Below the pieces are notes generated by a model. That model was not told the origin of the DNA and searched no databases. It saw only the letters and a list, made by a program, of their open reading frames with translations. A stretch of 56,150 nucleotides of DNA from Saccharothrix sp. ST-888. Lineage in GTDB: Bacteria > Actinomycetota > Actinomycetes > Streptomycetales > Streptomycetaceae. The stretch covers positions 1-56,150 of the forward strand of contig NZ_JYJF01000038.1 in NCBI RefSeq assembly GCF_000955975.1, given 5' to 3'. Positions 7,112-13,752 of the stretch are shown one piece after another (the first letter of the stretch is position 1; every line of letters starts with the position of its first letter). The translations under genes were made by a program, and so were the position numbers.

Positions 7112-7414
7112 TCAGGCCGCCGCCTTCTTGGCCCGGTGCACGCGGACCAGGTGCGAGCGGCCCGACATGCTGAAGCTCAGGTCCAACCGCCCGTCCCGTT
7201 CCAGGAACTCGGCCACCCGCTCCGCCGCATCCGGCCCGAAGAAGTCCTTGTACGCCTCGTACTGGTACGAGCCGAGCGGCAGCGCTCGCAGCGAAACCCA
7301 CAGCGCATCCAGCGCCTTGGCGAGATCGCGGAACATCGCCGGTTCGGTGACCCCCTCAATCTCGACCGTCACCGGGCCCCGTCCATCACCCCCACCCTTT
7401 CCTCTGATCATCAT
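7112..7414 (-). CDS. Hypothetical protein, last gene of the HATPase cassette
   Basis: 100 residues. The ATG at 7414 overlaps the stop of the upstream HTH gene (ATGA), which supports this start and translational coupling. After a Gly-rich lead, the body is PVTVEIEGVTEPAMFRDL, a helical LAKALDALWVSLRALP segment, YEAYKDFFGPDAAERVAEFL and a basic tail ending RVHRAKKAAA. The alternation of strand and helix suggests a small compact domain. The basic end might touch nucleic acid. I know no family for it. The other cassette members are regulatory, so a regulatory or partner role is plausible. Confidence 0.6.
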   Translation of the reverse strand: MMIRGKGGGDGRGPVTVEIEGVTEPAMFRDLAKALDALWVSLRALPLGSYQYEAYKDFFGPDAAERVAEFLERDGRLDLSFSMSGRSHLVRVHRAKKAAA

Positions 7415-7773
7415 TCGTCCCCTGCCTCATCCAGCGACCAGCCCTTGCTGTGGCGGCCCGAAGGGCGCACCTCCACCCCGCGCGGGTCCAGAACCTCACG
7501 GACAACGTTCGCGCTCGTGCCCAGGTCCGCAGCGATCTCGCGCATCGACAGCCGCTCCTTGACGTACATCTGGACCACCACATCGGCCGAGGGCTTCGGC
7601 CGGTTGCGACGATCGCGCTCGACCCCATGGCGGGCCAGCAGGGCCACAATCGACCCCTTGGGAATTCCGTGCTCCCGGCTGATCGAGGCCAGCGACGCGC
7701 CCGCCCGGTAGTCGGTGATCACCTCCGGAGCAACCCCGTCCCACCGGCTCGGCCGCCGATCCTCCGCACTCAC
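7411..7773 (-). CDS. Protein with two tandem resolvase-type HTH motifs
   Basis: 120 residues from GTG 7773, which overlaps the stop of the upstream gene. Two similar helix-turn-helix units are visible: SLASISREHGIPKGSIVALL (about 26-45) and SMREIAADLGTSANVVREVL (about 77-96). Each is followed by a short arm with RHGVERD or RGVEVRP. This Hin/resolvase-like duplicated HTH is typical of small DNA-binding proteins without a catalytic domain. The basic linker (RDRRNRPKPS) would suit a minor-groove contact. It is the third gene of an overlapping four-gene cassette after an HATPase protein and probably gives the cassette its DNA target. The target is unknown. Confidence 0.7.
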   Translation of the reverse strand: MSAEDRRPSRWDGVAPEVITDYRAGASLASISREHGIPKGSIVALLARHGVERDRRNRPKPSADVVVQMYVKERLSMREIAADLGTSANVVREVLDPRGVEVRPSGRHSKGWSLDEAGDE

Positions 7774-7922
7774 GCCGAGACCTCGCCCGGCCGCCGGGGG
7801 TGGTACTTGTGAACCGCCACCACCTGGCCGTTGACCACCAACAACCGCGCCAGCGCCTTCGCCAGACCAGCCCCGCAGTAGTGACACCGCAGCCCACCCA
7901 CCTGGGGCCCCTTGGCCAACAT
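7770..7922 (-). CDS. 50-residue Zn-finger-like protein
   Basis: 50 residues from ATG 7922, whose A is the last base of the upstream HATPase stop (TGATG). The sequence holds RCHYCGAGL near the N-terminus and AVHKYHPRRP near the C-terminus. That C-x2-C plus H-x2-H arrangement could bind one zinc in a treble-clef or C2H2-like fold. The overlaps on both sides (its stop overlaps the GTG of the HTH gene) make translation likely despite its size. Its function is unknown; a small adaptor or regulator between the HATPase and the HTH protein is a guess from context. Confidence 0.6.
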   Translation of the reverse strand: MLAKGPQVGGLRCHYCGAGLAKALARLLVVNGQVVAVHKYHPRRPGEVSA

Positions 7923-8386
7923 CACCAGCCACCGCCTTTCCCATCCACCAGAGCCCAGACGAACTTCCCGACGCCGCCCGGCCGTGAACAGCAGCCCCAG
8001 GCAACCGACAGGGCATCCACCAGCCACAGACCCCGACCGGAGTCACCATCCCAACCGCTCAGCGGCCGGACGATCGGCCACGCGTCACTCGCGTCATGCA
8101 CCTCGATCCGCAACTGGCCGCCCAGCAACTCCAGCCGCACCGCGATCATCCGGCCGGGCGAAACGACCGCGTGCAGCACAGCGTTCGTCATCAGCTCACT
8201 CAGGACCACCTCACCTACCGTGAGCAGCCTTTCGCCATCCCCCGAGCCGTCTAGGAAGATTCGAAGCAGCTCCCGCGCCGACGAGACCGAAGCGCGGTGG
8301 CGCGTGAACCAGCAGGTCCAGGCAGTGTCCTCATCAAACGACTTGGGCACGACCGCACCTACGGTCGGACTCTCGGAATCGATCAC
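7922..8386 (-). CDS. ATP-binding protein, RsbW/SpoIIAB-like HATPase_c domain
   Basis: 154 residues from GTG 8386, which has GGAGG 10 nt upstream. A GHKL ATPase fold is clear: SELMTNAVLHA (N box, about residues 63-73), IEVHDASDAWP (G1-type, D-x-S variant), and DGDSGRGLWLVDAL (G2). Single-domain proteins of this type in Streptomyces are anti-sigma-factor-kinase-like and are often encoded beside XRE/TPR regulators of the WhiJ group, as here. It is the first gene of the leftward cassette, and its promoter lies in the 184-bp region shared with the divergent XRE gene. Whether it phosphorylates a partner is not shown. Confidence 0.82.
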   Translation of the reverse strand: MIDSESPTVGAVVPKSFDEDTAWTCWFTRHRASVSSARELLRIFLDGSGDGERLLTVGEVVLSELMTNAVLHAVVSPGRMIAVRLELLGGQLRIEVHDASDAWPIVRPLSGWDGDSGRGLWLVDALSVAWGCCSRPGGVGKFVWALVDGKGGGW

Positions 8387-8477
8387 GGCAACGCCACCTC
8401 CCACACAACTCGAAAGATCCAGAACCGGTCATTCCGGCCTCAGGTCTTCAGAATCGCGAGGTCAGGGCTTGCAGATA

Positions 8478-8506
8478 TACCCACCGTGATTACCCAAGGT
8501 GGGTAA
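8478..8506. promoter_or_regulatory. Nested palindromes between the HATPase and XRE genes
   Basis: TACCCACC (8478-8485) is inverted at GGTGGGTA (8498-8505). Nested in the same stretch, TTACCC (8490-8495) is inverted at GGGTAA (8501-8506). The two overlapping dyads lie about 65 bp upstream of the XRE start and 92 bp from the HATPase start. They are the best operator candidate for the divergent pair; the binding protein is inferred to be the XRE regulator. Confidence 0.5.
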
Positions 8507-8570
8507 ACTCCCCGGTACTCAACTTGCCTGCGGTGCAACAGAGATCAGGCACCCTACTCAAGGGAACGAC

Positions 8571-9854
8571 ATGCCGGAGACAGGCGTACCACCGAGACTT
8601 CCAAGAGCCTTGCTCTCCGACCCTGAAATGATCAACGCCTGCGCCACCCGAGAGTTCTCGGTGATCTTCGGCTTGCTCAAGCGCGCAGGGATGTACCCAT
8701 CGATGATCGCGCGGGCATGCGATCTGACCCCGAGCCGGGTCGGCGAAGTCATCGCCGGAAAACGCAAGATCGAAAAGATCGACCTGGTCGAGCGCATCGC
8801 CGACGGCCTGCACATCCCCGGCCACCTACTCGGCCTCGCAGACCGAGCTTGGGAACAGCCGGCCGCGCCCGGAGGGAAGGGGCGCCAGTCCGATGCACAG
8901 CCCTTCAGCAAAGCCGACCCAGGCGGCCACATCGATCCCGAGTTCTTCGCGGCACACATCAGAGAGCTGATGCCGGGTCACTACAAGACCGCAAACCTCC
9001 TTGGCGGACGGCACTCGCTCGACGCGGTCGAACGCCACGTCCAACTGATCGACCGGGTTCAGGAGCAGACCGGCGGCGCAGCCAGGGGCGACCTACTCGG
9101 CATCGGTGCCCGCAGCGCCGAGTTCCTGGGCTGGCTCCACCAGGATCTGGGCAACTTCCAAAGGTCGACCTATTGGTCGGACCGGGCAATGGAGTGGGCC
9201 CAGGAGAACAGCGACGACACGATGGCCGCCTACATCCTGTTCCGGAAGAGCAACCAGGCCACCGCCAGACGAGTCCCGCAGCAGGCCGTGAGCCTGGCAC
9301 GGGCCGCTCAACGCGCACCTGGGGCAACCGCGCACATCCGGGCGCTGGCAGCCCAGCAGGAGGCCCAAGGCCACGCTCTCCTGGGTAATCCTCGATTCGC
9401 CCAGGCCAAGTTCGACGAGGCCCACGAACTTGCCGCCGCACCGGACGAGCCGCACCGGGACGACACCCTCGACACGGCCTACTGCACCCCGACCTACATC
9501 GAGATGCAGCGCGCCAACTGCCTGATCGAACTCGGCGATCCGCACCACGCCGCCGAGCTCTTCGAAGCCGAGCTACGACAGCTACCGCACGTGTACCGAA
9601 ATGACCATGGCGTCTACCTCTCCCGCCTGGCACGTGCCTACGCTGTGGCCGGCGAACCGGAGCAAGGTGCCGCCGCTGCCGACCGCGCCCTGTCGATCGT
9701 GCTGGATACCGAATCCGCCCGAGCCATGGGTGAGCTGCGCTCGGCCGCTCAAGCGTTGAGCAGATGGGCTGAAGTTCCGGCGGTCGCGGTGTTCTCCTCG
9801 CGCCTCACCACCGCGTACCAGGCGACCGCACGGAGCCCCTTACCGAACCGATGA
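8571..9854 (+). CDS. XRE-family regulator with C-terminal TPR-like repeats (WhiJ-like)
   Basis: 427 residues. An N-terminal HTH (about 25-70) reads FGLLKRAGMYPSMIARACDL, then SRVGEVIAGKRKI and ERIADGLHIPGHLLGL. The remaining 300 residues are helical repeats (GARSAEFLGWLHQDLGN, AYILFRKSNQA, ALLGNPRFAQAKFDEAHELA, LYVGR-like ends) of the TPR type. Streptomyces carry many such XRE/TPR proteins related to WhiJ, usually beside an HATPase gene or a DUF397 gene, and some affect development. The ATG at 8571 has AAGGGA upstream. An extension to the GTG at 8499 would run through the palindromes. It overlaps the creatininase gene if that gene starts at 9851. Confidence 0.82.
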   Translation: MPETGVPPRLPRALLSDPEMINACATREFSVIFGLLKRAGMYPSMIARACDLTPSRVGEVIAGKRKIEKIDLVERIADGLHIPGHLLGLADRAWEQPAAPGGKGRQSDAQPFSKADPGGHIDPEFFAAHIRELMPGHYKTANLLGGRHSLDAVERHVQLIDRVQEQTGGAARGDLLGIGARSAEFLGWLHQDLGNFQRSTYWSDRAMEWAQENSDDTMAAYILFRKSNQATARRVPQQAVSLARAAQRAPGATAHIRALAAQQEAQGHALLGNPRFAQAKFDEAHELAAAPDEPHRDDTLDTAYCTPTYIEMQRANCLIELGDPHHAAELFEAELRQLPHVYRNDHGVYLSRLARAYAVAGEPEQGAAAADRALSIVLDTESARAMGELRSAAQALSRWAEVPAVAVFSSRLTTAYQATARSPLPNR

Positions 9855-9868
9855 GAGAAGCTCAGACC

Positions 9869-10585
9869 ATGGACTCACTGATCACGGACGCCACTTCAGC
9901 CGACGAACGCCGCCGAGGCCCCAAGGTGGCGGTGCTGCCGGTGGGCAGCTTCGAACAACACGGGGAGCACCTGCCGCTCACCACGGACACGGTGGTGGCG
10001 AGCATGATCGCTCAGCGCATCGCCGCCGACTACGACCTGTTCCTCCTGCCGCCGATCACGGTGTCCTGCTCCCACGAACACGCCCCCATGGCGGGCACCG
10101 TCAGCATCAGCGCCACCACCCTCTACGCGGTCGTCAACGACATCTGGCGCTCGCTCCAGGCGTCCGGCGTACCCGGCCTGATCATCGTCAACGGCCACGG
10201 CGGGAACTACGTCCTCGCCAACGTCGTCCAGGAGGCCAACACCACCGGCCGGCACATAGCCCTCTTCCCGGTCCGCGAGGACTGGCACCGGGCCCGCGCC
10301 GAAGCCAAGCTGGAGAGCAGCAGCGCCGAGGACATGCACGGTGGCGAACTCGAAGTCTCCCTGCTCCTGCACGGCGCACCGGAGCTCGTCCGCGAAGGCA
10401 TCGAATACGACGACCACTCCGCACCGCACCGGCCCCACCTGCTGACCGTCGGCATGGCCGGCTACACCGGGAACGGGATCATCGGACAGCCCTCACTCGG
10501 CACTCCCGCCAAGGGCAAGGCCATCCTCGACAGCCTGTCCCGCAGCGCCGCCGCCCACCTCACCGTCCTTACGGAACTCACGTAA
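9869..10585 (+). CDS. Creatininase-family metal-dependent amidohydrolase
   Basis: 238 residues. The family metal-site motif SFEQHGEHLPLTTDT lies near residue 28 (Glu, His and Asp ligands). NGHGGNYVLAN (about 109-119) and DMHGGELEVSLLL (about 155-167) follow, as expected for creatininase/MftE/FAPy-deformylase-type enzymes that cleave cyclic or linear amides. The substrate cannot be read from sequence. An alternative ATG at 9851 overlaps the XRE stop (ATGA). I prefer 9869 because the protein then starts near the usual family N-terminus and AGAAG lies upstream. Coupling to a regulator rather than a catabolic operon is unusual. A 21-bp hairpin follows. Confidence 0.85.
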   Translation: MDSLITDATSADERRRGPKVAVLPVGSFEQHGEHLPLTTDTVVASMIAQRIAADYDLFLLPPITVSCSHEHAPMAGTVSISATTLYAVVNDIWRSLQASGVPGLIIVNGHGGNYVLANVVQEANTTGRHIALFPVREDWHRARAEAKLESSSAEDMHGGELEVSLLLHGAPELVREGIEYDDHSAPHRPHLLTVGMAGYTGNGIIGQPSLGTPAKGKAILDSLSRSAAAHLTVLTELT

Positions 10586-10603
10586 CCGGCAACAGTCAGT
10601 GAA

Positions 10604-10650
10604 CAGCCGGGAGCCCTCTTCTCATTCGTTGAGAAGAGGGCTCCCGGCTG
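10604..10650. terminator. Perfect 21-bp hairpin, bidirectional terminator
   Basis: Bases 10604-10624 are the exact reverse complement of 10630-10650, with loop TTCGT. It sits between the convergent creatininase and rtcB genes and probably stops both. Confidence 0.85.
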
Positions 10651-10691
10651 CACGATGACTTGGCAGCGAGGATCCTGCCGAAGCGTGGCAA

Positions 10692-11948
10692 TCAGCCCTT
10701 CACGCAGACGATCTGCTTCAGCTCGGCGACGACCTGAACAAGATCCTTTTGCTGAGCCATGACCTTGTCGATCGACTTGTAGGCGCCGGGGATCTCATCC
10801 ACCACGCCGCTGTCCTTGCGGCACTCCACTCCCCTGGTCTGCTCCTCAAGGTCCCGGATTGTGAACCGCTTCTTCGCCGCCGACCGGCTCATCTTCCGGC
10901 CAGCGCCGTGTGAGGCCGAATTGAACGAATCCGAGTTGCCCAGGCCACGGACGATGAACGAGCTGGTACCCATCGAGCCGGGGATGATGCCCCACTCCCC
11001 CGACTGCGCACTGATAGCACCCTTTCGCGTCACCAGCAGGTCGATATCGTCGTACCGTTCCTCACTGACGTAGTTGTGGTGGCAGCTGACAATGCCGGGC
11101 CGGTACTCGACCGTCCTCATCACACCTTGACTATCTTCCTGCTGGCAGCTGATCACCTCCTCGAAGGCGACCCTCGCCTTCGGGAACTCACGGCGGACGA
11201 CGTCCTGGAAGAGCGCCATCATGATCGCGCGGTTGTTCTTGGCGTACTCCTGTGCCCAGAACAGGTCCTGGCGGTAGGCCGCCATCTGCGGAGTGTCCGC
11301 GATGAACACCGCGAGGTCGCGGTCGACCAGCCCCTGGTTGTGCGGCAGCGAACGCGCCACCCCCATGTGATGCTCCGCCAGCTCCTTGCCGATGTTGCGC
11401 GACCCGGAGTGCAGCATCAGCCAGACCGCGCCGGTGTCGTCCAGGCACACCTCGGTGAAGTGGTTGCCGGAGCCGAGCGTCCCCATCTGCTGCATGGCCC
11501 GCTCGCGCCGCCACTTCACCTCGTGCGCCACCCCGTCGAAGCGGCTCCAGAAGTCGTCCCACCCGGCGGTCTGGAACCCGTGCAGCTTGCGCGGGTCCAC
11601 CGGGTCGGAGTGCATTCCCCGGCCGACCGGGATGATCTGCTCGATCTTCGAGCGCAGCCGGGAGAGGTCGTCCGGCAGGTCCTTGGCGGTCAGCGAGGTC
11701 TTGACCGCGCTCATTCCGCAGCCGATGTCCACGCCGACGGCCGCCGGGCAGACGGCGCCCTTCATGGCGATGACGGAGCCGACCGTGGCGCCCTTCCCGA
11801 GGTGGACGTCGGGCATCACGGCGAGGCCGTGCAGCCAGGGCAGGGAGCTGATGTTGCGCAGCTGCTGCATGGCCTGGCCCTCGACGGTGGCCGGGTCGGT
11901 CCACATCCGGATCGGGACACGGATACCGGGTACCTCGGTGTACGACAT
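10692..11948 (-). CDS. rtcB: RtcB-family RNA ligase
   Basis: 418 residues. The Mn/GMP site motifs of RtcB are present: VGVDIGCGMS (Asp and Cys ligands), LGSGNHFTEV, LMLHSGSRNIG, SCHHNYV and SASHGAGRKMSR (the HGAGR guanylation histidine region). RtcB joins 2',3'-cyclic-phosphate or 3'-phosphate RNA ends to 5'-OH ends in tRNA splicing or repair. In bacteria it is usually linked to RNA repair. The ATG at 11948 has GGAGG 10 nt upstream and gives the usual MSYTEVPG-type N-terminus. No archease or RtcA gene lies beside it. A short ORF with a strong ribosome site (12059-12130) lies upstream on the same strand. Confidence 0.93.
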   Translation of the reverse strand: MSYTEVPGIRVPIRMWTDPATVEGQAMQQLRNISSLPWLHGLAVMPDVHLGKGATVGSVIAMKGAVCPAAVGVDIGCGMSAVKTSLTAKDLPDDLSRLRSKIEQIIPVGRGMHSDPVDPRKLHGFQTAGWDDFWSRFDGVAHEVKWRRERAMQQMGTLGSGNHFTEVCLDDTGAVWLMLHSGSRNIGKELAEHHMGVARSLPHNQGLVDRDLAVFIADTPQMAAYRQDLFWAQEYAKNNRAIMMALFQDVVRREFPKARVAFEEVISCQQEDSQGVMRTVEYRPGIVSCHHNYVSEERYDDIDLLVTRKGAISAQSGEWGIIPGSMGTSSFIVRGLGNSDSFNSASHGAGRKMSRSAAKKRFTIRDLEEQTRGVECRKDSGVVDEIPGAYKSIDKVMAQQKDLVQVVAELKQIVCVKG

Positions 11949-12058
11949 GGTTGAACGACCTCCAAAGGTCGGCTGATTCAAGCCTAGGTGTGGTGTGCTG
12001 CCACGCGAAGCTTCCGGCGTGGCTCGGGGAAGACCTGGGTGCCCGCAGAAGGCGCGGC

Positions 12059-12130
12059 TCAGACGGAACGGCGTCGGAGCCGGGGCGATCGTGGGGAGCG
12101 CCTGCTCTCGGTGGTGGGCTCGACCCGCAT
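12059..12130 (-). CDS. Possible 23-residue leader peptide upstream of rtcB
   Basis: ATG 12130 is preceded by an exceptionally strong ribosome site (GAGAGGAGG, 8 nt away). The ORF encodes an Arg/Ser-rich peptide (MRVEPTTESRRSPRSPRLRR and three more residues) and stops 110 nt before the rtcB ATG. No domain is possible at this size. The rest of 11949-12221 shows no gene. A translated leader is inferred only from the ribosome site. Confidence 0.35.
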   Translation of the reverse strand: MRVEPTTESRRSPRSPRLRRRSV

Positions 12131-12221
12131 GGTGATCGCCTCCTCTCCCGGTGTGGTCCGTTCGGTGGTACGGGGCTATCTACCCACGGCCCGTCAGGGG
12201 CGCGCAAGGAAATAAACGCGA

Positions 12222-12257
12222 GTGGGCCCGGCGGAGCTGATGCTCCGTCGGGCCCAC
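12222..12257 (-). terminator. Hairpin terminator after the M16 peptidase pair
   Basis: A 16-bp stem, GTGGGCCCGGCGGAGC (12222-12237) against 12242-12257, with one G-U pair and loop TGAT. It begins 31 nt past the stop of the leftward M16 operon. Confidence 0.8.
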
Positions 12258-12288
12258 CGGGTGGGACTGCGGCCGGGAGGCCGGGAGG

Positions 12289-13752
12289 TCAGGACGGGAT
12301 GACGGTGACCTCGCCGATGCCGAGCTCCCTGACCTGGTCGGCGATGACGCCGGCGTCCCCGACCAGGACGGTGACCAGCCGGTCCGGCGGGAAGGCCGCG
12401 ACGACGGCCTCGGTGGCGGCGTCGGTGCCGAGGACGGCCAGCTGCCGGTAGACCTCGGCCTGGTAGTCGTCGGGCAGGAACTGCTCGACCTGGTCAGCGA
12501 GGGTGACGGCGACGGAGCTGGCAGTCTCGTACTTGAGCGGGGCGACGCCGACGAGGAACTGGACGGCGTCGTCGCGTTCGGCGTCGGTGAGGCCCTCGGC
12601 GGCGAGGGTGCGCAGGATGGTCCAGGTGTCGGCCAGGGCGGGGGCGGTGGACTCGGTGTCCACCGAGCCGCTGATGGCGAGCAGCGCGCGACCGGTGCCG
12701 TCGGCGGCGGAGCGCAGCGGCTGGGCGAAGGCCCGGACGCCGTAGGTGTAGCCCTTCTCCTCGCGCAGGACCTTGTCGAGGCGGGAGGTGAGGGTGCCGC
12801 CGAGGCAGTAGGTGCCGAGGATCTGGGCGGCCCAGCCGGGGTCGTGGCGGTCGGGGCCGATCCGGCCGATGAGCAGCTGGGTCTGGACGGAGCCCGGCCG
12901 GTCGACGATGACGACGCGGCCGGAGTCGTCGGCGGTGACGGGGGCGTGGCCGCTCAGCTCGGCGGCGGTGCCGGTCCAGGTGCCGAGGGTGTCCTCGAGC
13001 AGCGGGAGCAGGTCGGTCCCGGCAAGGTCGCCGACGACCACGACGGTGCTGGTGGCGGGCCGGATGTGGGCCTGGTAGAAAACCTGGACGGCGGCGCGGG
13101 TGATGTTCTTGACGGTCTCGGCGGTGCCGCTGCGCGGGCGGGAGAGCCGGTCGGCGTCCGCGAACAGGGTGGCGTGGAGCGCCTTGGCGGCACGGCGGGC
13201 GGGGTTGGCCAGCTCGTGCACGATCTCGTCGAGGCGGTTGGCGACCAGGCGTTCGATCTCGTCCTCGGGGAGGGCGGGGGCGCGCAGGGCGTCGGCGAGC
13301 AGCGTGAGGCCGCGTTCCAGCCGGGAGGCGGGGACCTCCAGGGAGACCCGGATGCCGGGGTGGTCGGCGTGGGCGTCGAGGGTGGCGCCGGCGCGTTCGA
13401 GCTCGGCGGCGTACTGCTCGGCATCGAGGGTGTCGGTGCCGACACTGAAGGCACGGGCGAGGATGTTGGCGATGCCGTCGAGGTCGGCGGGTTCGGTGGC
13501 GAGCGGGGCGTCGAGCAGGACCTCGACGGCGACCAGCTGCTGGCCGGGGCGGTGGCAGTGGAGCACGGTGAGGCCGTTGCCGAGGGCGGCGCGCTCGGGT
13601 GCCGGGAAGGCCCACGGGGTGGGCGTGCCTGGGGTGGGCTGGGGGTGGAAGGTCATGGTGGGGGTGTAGTCGCTCATGCCGCCCTGCTCGCTGCGCTCGG
13701 TGGTGGCTTCGCCGGGTGCTGCACTCATGGTTCGCTCGCTTCGCTCGCTCAT
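12289..13752 (-). CDS. M16-family peptidase-like subunit lacking the zinc motif
   Basis: 487 residues from the ATG at 13752, which overlaps the stop of the active M16 gene (ATGA) and has GAGGAGG 10 nt upstream. Conserved sequence begins only at the internal MSDYTPTMTF (ATG 13677), so that is the alternative start. The two-lobed M16 fold is recognisable: LGNGLTVLHCHRPGQQLVAV, the region where HxxEH should be (IANILARAFS instead), and a C-terminal YCLGGTLTSRLDKVLREEKG with the R/Y pair of partner subunits. Without HxxEH it cannot bind zinc, so it is the non-catalytic half of a heterodimer. The first 25 residues come from a short repeated GAGCGAGCGAAGC-type insert. Confidence 0.85.
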   Translation of the reverse strand: MSERSERTMSAAPGEATTERSEQGGMSDYTPTMTFHPQPTPGTPTPWAFPAPERAALGNGLTVLHCHRPGQQLVAVEVLLDAPLATEPADLDGIANILARAFSVGTDTLDAEQYAAELERAGATLDAHADHPGIRVSLEVPASRLERGLTLLADALRAPALPEDEIERLVANRLDEIVHELANPARRAAKALHATLFADADRLSRPRSGTAETVKNITRAAVQVFYQAHIRPATSTVVVVGDLAGTDLLPLLEDTLGTWTGTAAELSGHAPVTADDSGRVVIVDRPGSVQTQLLIGRIGPDRHDPGWAAQILGTYCLGGTLTSRLDKVLREEKGYTYGVRAFAQPLRSAADGTGRALLAISGSVDTESTAPALADTWTILRTLAAEGLTDAERDDAVQFLVGVAPLKYETASSVAVTLADQVEQFLPDDYQAEVYRQLAVLGTDAATEAVVAAFPPDRLVTVLVGDAGVIADQVRELGIGEVTVIPS

